A stretch of 64,000 nt of DNA from Paucibacter sediminis (GTDB taxonomy: Bacteria; Pseudomonadota; Gammaproteobacteria; Burkholderiales; Burkholderiaceae_C). This document shows positions 41,628 to 50,214 of the stretch, piece by piece. Position numbers and translations under genes: made by a program. Under the pieces are notes generated by a model, which worked only from the letters and a program-made list of their open reading frames with translations, was not told the DNA's origin and did no database searches. The DNA is taken from assembly GCF_030254645.1 (NCBI RefSeq), contig NZ_CP116346.1, positions 3,327,001-3,391,000 of the forward strand, written 5' to 3'. Position 1 is the first letter of the stretch; each line of letters begins with the position of its first letter.

Positions 41628-42353
41628 TTAGTTGCTGCCGAGCAGCTTGGCGGACGTCTGGCCCTGGGTCTGGGCGATTTGCAGCAGCTTCATCTGCTGC
41701 TCGAACTGGCGTGCCGCGGCGATCATGCCGACCATGGTCTCGACCGGGCTGACGTTGGAGCCCTCCAGCGCGCCGTCTTGCAGGCGCGCGGTCTGGTCGG
41801 CCGGCAGGTCGCCGTCGGCGGCGCGGAACAGGCCGTCGGGCCCGCGCGTCAGCGGCCCCTCGGGCGTCACCAGCTTGAGCCGGCCGATGGTGGTGGGCTT
41901 CTGGTTATTGGCCTTCGCGCTGACGGTGCCATCGCTGCCGATCTGCACCTCGGTATCGGGCGGCACGTTGATGGGGCCGCCGTCGCCCAGCACCTGCAGG
42001 CCGTTGCGCAGCACCAGCAGGCCTTCGTTGTTGACGTCCAGCGAGCCGGCGCGCGTGTAGGCCTCGGTGCCGTCCAGCCCCTGCACGGCCAGCCAGCTGT
42101 TGCCCTTCATGGCCACGTCGAGGTTGCGGCCGGTGGCCGAGATCACGCCGGGCTCGGCGTTGTAGCCGATGGTGGTCTCGAGCGCATAGGCGCGCGTGCT
42201 GGCGCCATCGCCGCGCACCGGCACGGCGCGGAAGGCGGCCATCTCGGCGCGGAAGCCGTTGGTCGAGACATTGGCCAGGTTGTTGGCGAGCACATCCTGG
42301 CGCTGCATCGAGGCCTTGGCGCCCGCCATGGAGAGGTAAATCATGCGGTCCAT
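41628..42353 (-). CDS. flgF: Flagellar proximal rod protein FlgF
   Basis: 241 residues. The N-terminus [41 protein letters not shown] is diagnostic of FlgF, and the C-terminal [42 protein letters not shown] matches the rod family. A GGAGTA lies before the ATG. It lies between flgE and flgG. Confidence 0.96.
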   Translation of the reverse strand: MDRMIYLSMAGAKASMQRQDVLANNLANVSTNGFRAEMAAFRAVPVRGDGASTRAYALETTIGYNAEPGVISATGRNLDVAMKGNSWLAVQGLDGTEAYTRAGSLDVNNEGLLVLRNGLQVLGDGGPINVPPDTEVQIGSDGTVSAKANNQKPTTIGRLKLVTPEGPLTRGPDGLFRAADGDLPADQTARLQDGALEGSNVSPVETMVGMIAAARQFEQQMKLLQIAQTQGQTSAKLLGSN

Positions 42354-42384
42354 GGCGGTACTCCTTGGCGCTCAGAAACGGCGA

Positions 42385-43746
42385 TCAGCGCAGGTTCACC
42401 AGGGTCTGCAGCACCTGGTCCAGCGTCTTGATCGACTGTGCATTGGCCTGGTAGACGCGCTGCGCCGTCACCATGTTCACCAGCTCGGCGGTCATGTCGA
42501 CGTTGGACTCTTCCAGCGCACCGGACTGCAGCACCCCCATATTGCCGTCACCCGGCGTGCCCACCACCGCCTCGCCGGAGGCGAAGGTGCGCGACCAGGC
42601 GTTGCCGCCCACCGGCTGCAGGCCCTGCGGGTTGCGGAAGGTGGCGAACTCGACCTGGCCGGCCGGCTTGGACTGGCCGTTCGAGTAACGCGCCATGATC
42701 ACGCCGCTGTCGTCGATCTGGATGCCCGAGAGCTGGCCGGGCGCGTAGCCGTCCTGCTTGACGTCGGTGACGGCAAAGCTGGTGCCGCCCTCGGTCGCCT
42801 TGGTCATGTCCAGCTTGATGCCGCTGATCGGCAGGGTCAGGGTGCCACGCGAATTGGCGGCCGCCGGGATGGCCATGTCCAGCGTGGTGGTGGGCGGCAC
42901 CAGCTGGCCGATCTTGATCGGCGGGCTGACGCTGTTGTCCTCGTAGTTGGCGAACTTCAGCTGCGTGTAGGGCGCCGTGGGGTTGCCGTCGGCGTCCGCC
43001 GGCGTCGGATTGCCGGCCGAGTCGACCTCGACGGGCACGCCGTTGGCGGTGGCATAGACGTTCCAAGTCACGGTGGAGGTCGGGTCGGGCGGCGGGGGGC
43101 TCGGGTCCTGCTTCTGGAAGTAGAAGGTCAGGGCCACGTCCTGGCCCTTGGCGTCATAGACCGTCAGCGAGGTGGCGTTGTTGTAGGTCTTGGCATCGTC
43201 CAGCTTCATGGTCTGCGGGCCGGCCGGATCGGGGGCGGTGGTCTTGGCGCGCGAGTCCAGGTTGAACTCCATATTGATCTTCTGCGTCACGGCGGGCGTG
43301 ATGCCGGCGGTGGGCAGCTGCAGCGGCTGGGCCAGGCCGGGCTGGATCTGGCCCGTGCCATCGGCTGGGTAGCCCAGCAGTTTCAGGCCGGCGTTGTTGA
43401 CTACAAAGCCCTGGCGGTCGATCTTGAACTGGCCATTACGCGAGTACAGCGTGGGGTTGAGCCCGTCGCTGACCTGGAAGAAGCCGGCGCCGTTGATGGC
43501 CAGGTCCATCGGGTTTTCGGTGGTGGAGATATTGCCCTGCGTGAACTGCTGCGACACCGCGGCCAGCGAAGTGCCGATGCCGACCGGGCTCTGGCCCGCG
43601 CCATTCAGCGCACTGGCGTAGACGTCGGCGAACTCGGCGCGCGAAGACTTCGAGCCAAAGGTGTTGGCATTGGCGATGTTGTTGCCGATCACCTCGAGGT
43701 TCTTGCTCGCTGCGTTCAGTCCGGATAAGCCTTGTTGGAAGCCCAT
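42385..43746 (-). CDS. flgE: Flagellar hook protein FlgE
   Basis: FlgE builds the universal-joint hook. 453 residues, slightly longer than the enterobacterial protein. The N-terminal MGFQQGLSGLNAASKNLEVIGNNIANANTFGSKSSRAEFADVYA, the FQVSDGLNPTLYSRNGQFKIDRQGFVVNNAG block and the C-terminal ALEESNVDMTAELVNMVTAQRVYQANAQSIKTLDQVLQTLVNL are all typical. Extra length lies in the central surface domain (proline-rich patch near residue 215-225). It lies 40 nt after flgD. Confidence 0.97.
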   Translation of the reverse strand: MGFQQGLSGLNAASKNLEVIGNNIANANTFGSKSSRAEFADVYASALNGAGQSPVGIGTSLAAVSQQFTQGNISTTENPMDLAINGAGFFQVSDGLNPTLYSRNGQFKIDRQGFVVNNAGLKLLGYPADGTGQIQPGLAQPLQLPTAGITPAVTQKINMEFNLDSRAKTTAPDPAGPQTMKLDDAKTYNNATSLTVYDAKGQDVALTFYFQKQDPSPPPPDPTSTVTWNVYATANGVPVEVDSAGNPTPADADGNPTAPYTQLKFANYEDNSVSPPIKIGQLVPPTTTLDMAIPAAANSRGTLTLPISGIKLDMTKATEGGTSFAVTDVKQDGYAPGQLSGIQIDDSGVIMARYSNGQSKPAGQVEFATFRNPQGLQPVGGNAWSRTFASGEAVVGTPGDGNMGVLQSGALEESNVDMTAELVNMVTAQRVYQANAQSIKTLDQVLQTLVNLR

Positions 43747-43786
43747 GATGTGTCGTCCTGTCTGGTCTGGTGTCAGTAAAGCGGGG

Positions 43787-44470
43787 TCAGTCGATCGTCT
43801 TCAGGCTGGTGTAGTCCACCGGGCCCAGGTTCTGCAGCTGCAGCTGCAGCTTGCCGCTGTTGTTGTTGACCGCCACCACGCGGTCCGAGGCATAGGTGGT
43901 GCTGGACAGCGCCGCGCTGCCGCTGCTGGCGCTGATGCGGAAGGAGAGCTTGCCGCTGGTGTCGAGCTGCTTGGGGTCCCAGCTGAAGCCGTGCAGGCCG
44001 CTGGTCTGGGCGCCCAGTTCCACCGTGTCCACCACCGCGCCGGAGGCATTCAGCACCTCCAGCTTGACGCGGTCGGCGGGGCTGGCGATCTCGAAGCTGC
44101 CCTCGCCCTTGCCGGTCTCGGCATTCATGGCGATGCGGTTGCCTGCCACCGAGACATCGCGGCCCACCAGGCCCGCGCCCTGCAGCACCTGCATCTGGCT
44201 GAACTGGCTGCCCAGGCTGCTGGACATGGCCTGCAGATTGCTGTTGAGGGTGCTGATGCCGCTGACGGTCTGGATCTGCGCCATCTGCGTCGTCACCTGG
44301 CCGTTGTCCATCGGATTCATCGGATCCTGGTTCTTCATCTGCGCCACCAGCAGCTTGAGAAAGCGGTCCTGCGTGTCGGCCGCGGTCTGCGCCGCATCCT
44401 TGGTGGCACCGGTCTTGGTGGTGGTGGTCGTGCCACTCGTGGTCGTGGGGGTGACAGTGCTGACAGCCAT
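43787..44470 (-). CDS. flgD: Hook assembly scaffolding protein FlgD
   Basis: FlgD caps the growing hook. 227 residues. A Thr-rich low-complexity N-terminus (about 1-25) leads to the conserved DRFLKLLVAQMKNQDPMNPMDNGQVTTQMAQIQTVSGI motif. The C-terminal half has the Ig-like and tudor-like folds typical of the family (LEVLNASGAVVDTVELG, GLHGFSWDPKQ). It is third in the flgBCD run, 20 nt after flgC. Confidence 0.96.
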   Translation of the reverse strand: MAVSTVTPTTTSGTTTTTKTGATKDAAQTAADTQDRFLKLLVAQMKNQDPMNPMDNGQVTTQMAQIQTVSGISTLNSNLQAMSSSLGSQFSQMQVLQGAGLVGRDVSVAGNRIAMNAETGKGEGSFEIASPADRVKLEVLNASGAVVDTVELGAQTSGLHGFSWDPKQLDTSGKLSFRISASSGSAALSSTTYASDRVVAVNNNSGKLQLQLQNLGPVDYTSLKTID

Positions 44471-44490
44471 GGCGAGCTCCGGGCGGCGGG

Positions 44491-44907
44491 TCAGGATTGA
44501 CCCATTTGCAAGGTCTTGAGCAACAGGCTCTTGGCTGTCGTCATGACCTCGATGTTGTTCTGGTAGGAGCGCGAGGCCGAGATCATGTTGACCATTTCCT
44601 CCACGCTGTTGACATTGCTGTAGGTCACATAGCCCTCGGCGTCGGCCTTGGGATGCTTGGGGTCGTGCACGCGGCGGCCGGGGGTCTGGTCCTCGGAGAT
44701 CTCGCTCACGCGCACGCCGGCATTGCCCTGGTCCTGGCCCGCGCCCATCAACTGGGTCTGGAATACCACCTGGCGTGCTTTGTAGGCCTGGCCGTCGGGG
44801 CCGGCCACGGTGTCGGCGTTGGCCAGGTTGCTGGCCACCACATTGAGGCGCTGGCTCTGCGCGCTGACGGCGCTGCCGGCGACATGGAAGATCTGGAACA
44901 TCGACAT
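44491..44907 (-). CDS. flgC: Flagellar proximal rod protein FlgC
   Basis: 138 residues. The family start FQIFHVAGSAVSAQSQRLNVVASNLANADTV and the conserved C-terminus YVTYSNVNSVEEMVNMISASRSYQNNIEVMTTAKSLLLKTLQMG identify FlgC. The middle holds the usual YKARQVVFQTQLMG and GVRVSEISEDQTPGRRVHDPKHPKAD. It follows flgB by 31 nt. Confidence 0.97.
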   Translation of the reverse strand: MSMFQIFHVAGSAVSAQSQRLNVVASNLANADTVAGPDGQAYKARQVVFQTQLMGAGQDQGNAGVRVSEISEDQTPGRRVHDPKHPKADAEGYVTYSNVNSVEEMVNMISASRSYQNNIEVMTTAKSLLLKTLQMGQS

Positions 44908-44938
44908 GGCGTGACTCCTTATGCGGCCTTATGCAGCC

Positions 44939-45352
44939 TTAAGCGGCATTCGGCGACTTCATCGCATCCAGCGTGGTGCGCACGCTGCTGTTGATGAAGC
45001 GCAGCGTGGCCTCGTACTTGACCGCGTTGTCGGCGAAGTTGGCGCGTTCGCGATCCATGTCCACCGTGTTGCTGTCCAGATTGGTCTGCGCCGCCAGGGC
45101 GTGCAGCTTCTGGCTGTCGCTGCGGGCGCCGGCGGCCGGGCTGATGTGGCCGGCCTGGGTGACCTGCATGGCGCCGGCGGTGGCGATCTGGCCGGTGGCT
45201 TCCTTGAGCGCGCGGGCAAAGTCGATGTCGCGGGCCTGGTAGCCCGGGGTGTCGGCATTGGCGATATTGCTGGCCAACAGACGCTGACGCTCAGAGCGCA
45301 AGGTCAGGGCCTCGGTCTGGAAGTTCAGCGCGTCAGTGAGTCGGTTGATCAT
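44939..45352 (-). CDS. flgB: Flagellar proximal rod protein FlgB, first gene of the flg operon
   Basis: 137 residues from ATG 45352. This start gives the family N-terminus (MINRLTDALNFQTEALTLRSERQRLLASNIANADTPGYQARDIDF) and has a GGAAG ribosome binding site; the frame is open further upstream but those codons have no counterpart in the family. The C-terminus FADNAVKYEATLRFINSSVRTTLDAM is typical. It heads flgBCDEFGHIJKL and is divergent from flgA. The 166-nt gap between them should hold FlhDC-dependent promoters, but I could not place a box with confidence. Confidence 0.95.
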   Translation of the reverse strand: MINRLTDALNFQTEALTLRSERQRLLASNIANADTPGYQARDIDFARALKEATGQIATAGAMQVTQAGHISPAAGARSDSQKLHALAAQTNLDSNTVDMDRERANFADNAVKYEATLRFINSSVRTTLDAMKSPNAA

Positions 45353-45518
45353 GTGCTTCCCCTTGGAATCTGCGCGGCCCTCATGCAAGTCGCATGACGG
45401 CCATGGGGCAGGTGAAGCGATTGTGGACAGCAGCTCGGAAAACATGAGCGGGAATAGCAAGGACTTCAGGCCGCATTTCGACGCTCAAAGCGGCCGCGCC
45501 TGGGCCTACAGTCCGCCC

Positions 45519-46274
45519 ATGCTTCAAATCGCCCTCAATCCCGCTGCCGCCCAGCACTTGCGCCTCGCCGGCGCGGGTCTGGCCCTGGCCCTGGGTGCGA
45601 CGGCGCAGGTGTCGGCGAATGTGGCCGCGCCGCCGGCGGGGCCCCTGGATCCGGCCCTGATTGCCCATGTGCAGCAGCTGGCCCAGACCGCCGCCCGGGC
45701 CGCTGCGCCCGAGCGGGCGCGCGTGGAGGTCGAGGTGGGGCAGCTGGATGCACGCCTGCGGCTGGCGCCCTGCGCCCAGGTGGAACCCTATTTGCCGGCC
45801 GGCCAGAAGATCTGGGGCCGCAGCCGCATCGGCCTGCGCTGCGTGGATGGCCGGGCGCGCTGGAATGTGACGCTGCCGGTGCAGGTGCAGGTGCATGCCC
45901 GCGCCCTGGTGGCCGCCACCCCCCTGGCTGCGGGGACGGTGCTGGCTCAAGAGCATCTGCGCGAGGCCGAAATAGACATAGCGGCAGTTGCCGGGACGGT
46001 CACCACCGACCCGGGCCTCCTGTTGGGCCGCCCGCTGAGCCGACCCGTGTCGGCCGGTGAGGCGCTTGGCACGGGGGCGATCAAGCTGCGGCAGTGGTTT
46101 GCAGCCGGTGATACGGTGCGGGTCTGGGCGCAAGCGCCCGGTTTCGCGGTGGCCAGCGAGGGTCAGGCGCTCAGCGTCGGGCTCGACGGCCAGACCGTGC
46201 GGGTGCGTTTTGAGAATGGCCGGACCGTCACGGGTCGGGCCGTCGGTGATCGACGCGTGGAGGTGCTGCTATGA
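45519..46274 (+). CDS. flgA: P-ring assembly chaperone FlgA
   Basis: FlgA is a periplasmic chaperone for P-ring formation. 251 residues from ATG 45519, which opens a signal peptide (hydrophobic LRLAGAGLALALGATAQVSA at about 15-34). An earlier in-frame ATG would add about 60 residues that look non-coding. The C-terminal SAF-type region is clear: PLAAGTVLAQEHLREAEIDIAA and LLLGRPLSRPVSAGEALGTGAIKLRQWFAAGDTVRV, ending with VRFENGRTVTGRAVGDRRVEV. It is divergent from flgB; flgM follows after its own promoter. Confidence 0.93.
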   Translation: MLQIALNPAAAQHLRLAGAGLALALGATAQVSANVAAPPAGPLDPALIAHVQQLAQTAARAAAPERARVEVEVGQLDARLRLAPCAQVEPYLPAGQKIWGRSRIGLRCVDGRARWNVTLPVQVQVHARALVAATPLAAGTVLAQEHLREAEIDIAAVAGTVTTDPGLLLGRPLSRPVSAGEALGTGAIKLRQWFAAGDTVRVWAQAPGFAVASEGQALSVGLDGQTVRVRFENGRTVTGRAVGDRRVEVLL

Positions 46275-46340
46275 GCACGCCCTTGTTCGTGGGTCCGGCC
46301 TGCGGGTCGGAGCCTGGCTATTTTTTTTGCGCCGCGGGGC

Positions 46341-46367
46341 TAAAGTTCGCGGCTGGATGGTCGATAC
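46341..46367 (+). promoter_or_regulatory. Sigma-28 (FliA) promoter of flgM-flgN
   Basis: TAAAGTTC, N11, GTCGATAC, a near-consensus sigma-28 promoter. The predicted start near 46374 is about 45 nt before the flgM ATG. A run of eight T at 46321-46328, just after flgA, may help end the flgA transcript. Confidence 0.85.
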
Positions 46368-46418
46368 ACCGAAAAACCTGGACAGGTTGGGGGCGAGCCC
46401 CTTCCTTTGGAGAACACC

Positions 46419-46748
46419 ATGAAGATCGGTAACAGCCCTGAGATGCACGCACCGGCTCAGGTCGGCACAGAGCGCAGCGGCGCGGCCGACGCGGGGCGCG
46501 CCCAAGGCCATGCGGCCGGCGGCGCGAAGAAGGCGGGTGGCGCCGAGGCCAGCGCGCATGTCGCGCTGTCCAGCAATGCCAGCAGCCTGATTTCCGGCGT
46601 TTCGGACGAAGGCAGCTTCGACGCGGCCAAGGTGCAGCGTATTTCGCAGGCCATCGCCGAGGGCAAGTTCAGCGTCAATGCCGAGGCGATTGCCGACAAG
46701 CTGATCGCGAATGCCCAGGAAATGGTCAGCCGAATGTCGCCGCACTGA
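46419..46748 (+). CDS. flgM: Anti-sigma-28 factor FlgM
   Basis: FlgM binds and inhibits FliA until it is exported through the finished hook. 109 residues from ATG 46419, which has TTTGGAGAA upstream; an in-frame ATG at 46407 lacks this. The N-terminus MKIGNSPEM is typical, a Gly/Ala-rich disordered stretch follows (about 20-45), and the C-terminal sigma-binding part has FDAAKVQRISQAIAEGKFSVNAEAIADKLIANAQEMV. It is expressed from a strong sigma-28-type promoter, giving the usual feedback loop. Confidence 0.95.
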   Translation: MKIGNSPEMHAPAQVGTERSGAADAGRAQGHAAGGAKKAGGAEASAHVALSSNASSLISGVSDEGSFDAAKVQRISQAIAEGKFSVNAEAIADKLIANAQEMVSRMSPH

Positions 46749-46825
46749 GGCCTTCGGCTCCCGCAGGGGAGCCGGCTTGAGTTCTTTGTGAGCCCTTGTT
46801 GAACGCCAACCCGGCGGGTCCGACC

Positions 46826-47224
46826 ATGCACGCCTTGCCATCTTCAGAAACCAACGAATCGCTCTCCCAGGAGCTCGAATTGCCCCTGGTCGAGGTTGAA
46901 AGCTGCCTGAATCTGCTGGGCGAGGCGCTGCTGCGCCGCGACACCCAGGCGATCGAGTTGCACGCCGCCAGCCTGCACGTGGCGCTGGCCAGGGCGATCG
47001 AGCGCTTCTCGGCCGCGGCGCGTGCCGGCAATGTGCCGGCCGGCCTGCGCAACCGCCTGGTGCTGGCCGGTGGCCGTGTGGCCGCGCAGCGCGAGTCGCT
47101 GGCGCGCGCCACCGCGGCACTGGATCGCGCCATCGACGTGCTGATGCCGGCCGAAGCGACCGGCGTCTATTCCGCCTCCGGCAAGGCCGAGCGCAAATCC
47201 CTGGGCGGCTCGATCCAGGCCTGA
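46826..47224 (+). CDS. flgN: Flagellar export chaperone FlgN
   Basis: FlgN escorts FlgK and FlgL to the export gate. 132 residues, almost entirely helical, no signal peptide. It follows flgM by 77 nt, the usual place for flgN. Sequence conservation in this family is low; support comes from size, helicity (ESCLNLLGEALLRRDTQAIELHAASLHVALARAIERF), position and the terminator after it. ATG 46826 is preferred over an upstream TTG at 46796. Confidence 0.8.
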   Translation: MHALPSSETNESLSQELELPLVEVESCLNLLGEALLRRDTQAIELHAASLHVALARAIERFSAAARAGNVPAGLRNRLVLAGGRVAAQRESLARATAALDRAIDVLMPAEATGVYSASGKAERKSLGGSIQA

Positions 47225-47249
47225 GCCCGCAGGCCCGCCGCCCCGAAAG

Positions 47250-47273
47250 GCCACGCTATTGCGTGGCTTTTTT
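47250..47273. terminator. Bidirectional intrinsic terminator between flgN and the DUF1841 gene
   Basis: GCCACGC pairs with GCGTGGC around TATT and is followed on the plus strand by six T (terminating flgM-flgN). The minus-strand gene stops inside the hairpin (stop codon 47256-47258), and its 3' side continues with CCTTTC. Confidence 0.85.
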
Positions 47274-47687
47274 GCGTACGCAGTCCAGATAGGCGTGGCC
47301 ATCCGGCGGCAGGCCGCTGCGCTGCGAGGCCCACACCATCTCACCCAGGCAGTCCATCGCCGCATGGTGGGCCTCGTGCAGCGAGTTGCGCCGGGCCGCC
47401 AGCAGCTCCACCGCCTGGCGGATGCCATGCGGCTGGTCGATGGACTGCTGCTCGGTGATGGTGAGGTGCATGGACAGATGCAGGAAGGGGTTGGTACGCC
47501 CCTCCTCGACGCTGTAGACGGCGGCCAGCGCCGCTTCCTCGTCCGCCAGTTCGGCGTGGTACTCCGGGTGCTGATCGATCCAGTCGGCGGCGATCGCCTC
47601 CATCGGTGAGAGCGGCTGGCGGTCGCGCAGCTTGCGGTAGGTGGCGCAGAAGAAGCGCCGCACCTCGAGTTGGGAAGGAGCGTACAT
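47256..47687 (-). CDS. DUF1841 family protein
   Basis: 143 residues. MYAPSQLEVRRFFCATYRKLRDRQPLSPMEAIAADWIDQHPEYH, the NPFLHLSMHLTITEQQSIDQPHGIR block and the C-terminal AHHAAMDCLGEMVWASQRSGLPPDGHAYLDCVRK match the proteobacterial DUF1841 family, whose function is unknown. No signal peptide or membrane segment. It is transcribed toward flgN and ends within the shared terminator. The kefC-like gene ends 12 nt before this gene starts, so the two genes on this strand are probably co-transcribed. Confidence 0.9.
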   Translation of the reverse strand: MYAPSQLEVRRFFCATYRKLRDRQPLSPMEAIAADWIDQHPEYHAELADEEAALAAVYSVEEGRTNPFLHLSMHLTITEQQSIDQPHGIRQAVELLAARRNSLHEAHHAAMDCLGEMVWASQRSGLPPDGHAYLDCVRKKATQ

Positions 47688-47699
47688 GGGGCGATTGTC

Positions 47700-49535
47700 T
47701 CAAACGCCCTGGTCGTGCTCGGCGGCGGGCGGCCCCCAGGCCTGGGGCGGATGCCGGGCGGCGGCGGCGCGCTCCTGCGCCAGCATCTCCTCGAGTTGCT
47801 GGCGGCCCTGCTTGGCCATCGCCACCAGCGTGGCTTCATCCTTGTGGTGCGGCGCCATCAGTGCGAGTTGCTCGAGGTTGTGACGGCGGAAGCGCCAGGC
47901 CAGCTTGCGTGCCGCATGCGGCTGCAGGCCCAGCAGCTCCAGCACGCTGCGCGCGCTCATCAGCGCGGCATCAAAGGTCTCGCGCTCGATCAGGGTGACG
48001 CCCAGATCGCGCAGCTTGTAGTAATGCCGCACATTGCGCGCCCGCGCCACCACCTGCAGCTGCGGGAAATGGGTGCGCGCCAGCTCGGCGATCGCCAGGC
48101 TTTGCGCCACGTCGTCGACCGCCAGCACCAGCACGCGGGCGCTGGCGGCACCGGCGGTGCGCAGCAGATCCAGGCGCGAGGCATCGCCGTAGAAGACGCG
48201 CCAGCCGAACTTGCGCAGGCCCTCCACGGCCTCGGCATCATGCTCCAGCACGGTGGCGGTGTAGCCGTTGGCATAAAGCATGCGGCCGACGATCTGGCCG
48301 TAGCGGCCGAAGCCGGCAATGATGATGGGCGCCTGCTGCTGTTCCTTGATCGTTTCCAGCGGCGGCCTGCCCTTGGCGGCCAGGCGCGGCAGCAGCCAGC
48401 GGTCCGAGATCAGCAGCAGCGCGGGCGTGCAGGCCAGCGAGAGCGCCACCGCGGCCACCAGGGCCGAGCCCTGGCTGGCGCTGAGCAGGCCGGATTGCTG
48501 GCCCAGCTGGAACACCACGAAGCCGAATTCGCCGCCCTGGGCCAGCAGGATCACGAACACCGGCCGCTCCACCATGGGCAGGCGCATCAGCCTGGCCATG
48601 GCGCTCAGCAGCAGGCCCTTGCCGAGCAGCAGGGCGGCCAGCAGGCCGGCCACCAGGGCGGGCTGCTCGCGCAGCACGCGCAGGTCCAGCCCCATGCCCA
48701 CGGCGATGAAGAACAGGCCCAGCAGCAGGCCCTTGAAGGGCTCGATGTCGGTTTCCAGCTCGCGCCGGTACTCGCTCTCGGCCAGCAGCACGCCGGCCAG
48801 AAACGCGCCCAGCGCCATCGACAGGCCCACCGCCTGCATCAGGGCCGCGGTGGCCAGCACCAGCAGCAGGGCGGCGGCGGTGAAGATCTCGGGCGTGTCG
48901 CTGGCGGCGATCCAGCGCAGCAGCGGGCGCAGCAGCAGGCGGCCGCCCAGCACGATGGTGAGCACCGCGCCGAGGGCCTTCAGCGCATGCCAGCCGCCCG
49001 TACTTTCGGCGGGGCCGGCCAGCGCCAGGATGGGCACCAGGGCCAGCACAGGGATGGCGGCAATGTCCTGCAACAGCGCCACGCTGAGCACGCTCTGGCC
49101 GGCGCTGGTCTGGCCCAGATTGCGCTCGGCCAGCACCGCCAGCGCGACCGCGGTGGACGACATCGCCAGCCCCAGGCTGGCCGCCAGCGCCGGCCGCCAG
49201 GGCAGGCCGAAGAACAGCGCCAGCCCCAGCAGCACGGCAGTGCAGCCCAGCAGCTGCAGCGAACCCCAGCCGAAGATCGGGTGCCGCATGGCCCAGAGCC
49301 GGCGTGGCTCCAGCTCCAGCCCGACCAGGAACATCATCAGCACCACGCCGAACTCGGCCACCTCCAGGATGGTGGCGGGCGCGCTCACCAAGCCCAGGGC
49401 GCCGGGGCCGATCAGCACCCCCGCCGCCAGATAGCCAAGAATGGAACCCAGCCTCAGCCAGCGCGCCAAGGGCACCGCCAGCACCGCGGCGGCCATGAAC
49501 ACCAGCGGGGTGTGCAACCAGTTGCCATGCTCCAT
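47700..49535 (-). CDS. KefB/KefC-type monovalent cation:proton antiporter with TrkA-N domain
   Basis: 611 residues. The first 380 form about 12 membrane helices of the CPA2 sodium/proton exchanger fold, with LEVAEFGVVLMMFLVGLELEPRRLW, AMSSTAVALAVLAERN and a LLAQGGEFGFVVFQLG helix. A RCK/TrkA-N domain follows at about 395-520 (IIIAGFGRYGQIVGRMLYANGYTATVLEHD, glycine motif for NAD(P)/glutathione-type ligand). The C-terminus is short and charged. ATG 49535 shares a base with the stop of the upstream flavoprotein gene (TGATG), exactly the kefF-kefC arrangement of glutathione-gated potassium efflux systems. The longer open frame overlaps that gene and is not used. Confidence 0.92.
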   Translation of the reverse strand: MEHGNWLHTPLVFMAAAVLAVPLARWLRLGSILGYLAAGVLIGPGALGLVSAPATILEVAEFGVVLMMFLVGLELEPRRLWAMRHPIFGWGSLQLLGCTAVLLGLALFFGLPWRPALAASLGLAMSSTAVALAVLAERNLGQTSAGQSVLSVALLQDIAAIPVLALVPILALAGPAESTGGWHALKALGAVLTIVLGGRLLLRPLLRWIAASDTPEIFTAAALLLVLATAALMQAVGLSMALGAFLAGVLLAESEYRRELETDIEPFKGLLLGLFFIAVGMGLDLRVLREQPALVAGLLAALLLGKGLLLSAMARLMRLPMVERPVFVILLAQGGEFGFVVFQLGQQSGLLSASQGSALVAAVALSLACTPALLLISDRWLLPRLAAKGRPPLETIKEQQQAPIIIAGFGRYGQIVGRMLYANGYTATVLEHDAEAVEGLRKFGWRVFYGDASRLDLLRTAGAASARVLVLAVDDVAQSLAIAELARTHFPQLQVVARARNVRHYYKLRDLGVTLIERETFDAALMSARSVLELLGLQPHAARKLAWRFRRHNLEQLALMAPHHKDEATLVAMAKQGRQQLEEMLAQERAAAARHPPQAWGPPAAEHDQGV

Positions 49536-50167
49536 CAAAACGTCTCCTGGGCGTCGGGGGCGGGGCGCTCGTCGCCCGGGACGCGGTCGGCCGCTGCCAC
49601 CGGGCCGCCGGGGGCCTGGCCACACCAGTTCGGGTAGTTGAGCAATTGCTGGACGAAGCCGCTGGCATGCTGCTGCAGCTCGGCCTCGCTGGCGCGGTGC
49701 GCGCCATGCAGGAACAGCGGCGGCAAGAAGCGCAGGCCGCACAGCCGCGCGGTCTGCGTGTAGGGCAGCAGAAAGGCCTCGATCGGATGGCGGTTGTAGC
49801 CGTCTTCGCGATAGGCGCTGGCGGAGCCGCCGGTGGAGCTGACCAGCCACAGGTCCTTGCCGCACAAGGCATCGCCACCCGGCCCATAGGCCCAGCCGAA
49901 GCCGAACACCTCGTCCACCCAGAGCTTCAGCAGCGCCGGCATGCCGTACCAGTGCAGCGGGTGCAGCCACACCAGCAGGTCGGCCTCGCGCAGGGCCTGC
50001 TGTTCGGCGGCCACGTCGATCACATAGTCGGGATAGAGCGCATAGAGGTCGCGGCAGGCGATCTGCGTCGGCCCGGGCGGCAGCGCCGCGAGCTGCGCCA
50101 GCATCCGGCGGGTGACGCGCGAATGCGCCAGGTCCGGATGGGCGCAGAGGATCAGGATGCGGTTCAT
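49535..50167 (-). CDS. KefF-like NAD(P)H oxidoreductase, antiporter ancillary protein
   Basis: 210 residues, flavodoxin-like fold of the NQO1/KefF/MdaB family. MNRILILCAHPDLAHSRVTRRML is the FMN-binding start. WLHPLHWYGMPALLKLWVDEVFGFGWAYG and STGGSASAY are the signature strands. KefF binds KefC and is needed for full efflux activity in E. coli. The start at 50167 is preferred since the 68 codons upstream are out of family and GC-rich shadow. It overlaps the antiporter gene by one base and is divergent from the ParA-like gene 47 nt away. Confidence 0.9.
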   Translation of the reverse strand: MNRILILCAHPDLAHSRVTRRMLAQLAALPPGPTQIACRDLYALYPDYVIDVAAEQQALREADLLVWLHPLHWYGMPALLKLWVDEVFGFGWAYGPGGDALCGKDLWLVSSTGGSASAYREDGYNRHPIEAFLLPYTQTARLCGLRFLPPLFLHGAHRASEAELQQHASGFVQQLLNYPNWCGQAPGGPVAAADRVPGDERPAPDAQETF

Positions 50168-50214
50168 CGCCGCAGTATCGCTAACATGCTGCAGCACAGC
50201 GACAAGGAGCGAGC

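Noticed and set aside
45353-45518. FlhDC binding site in the flgB-flgA divergent region
   Set aside because: Expected by biology, but I could not identify an inverted pair of FlhDC-type half-sites with adequate match.
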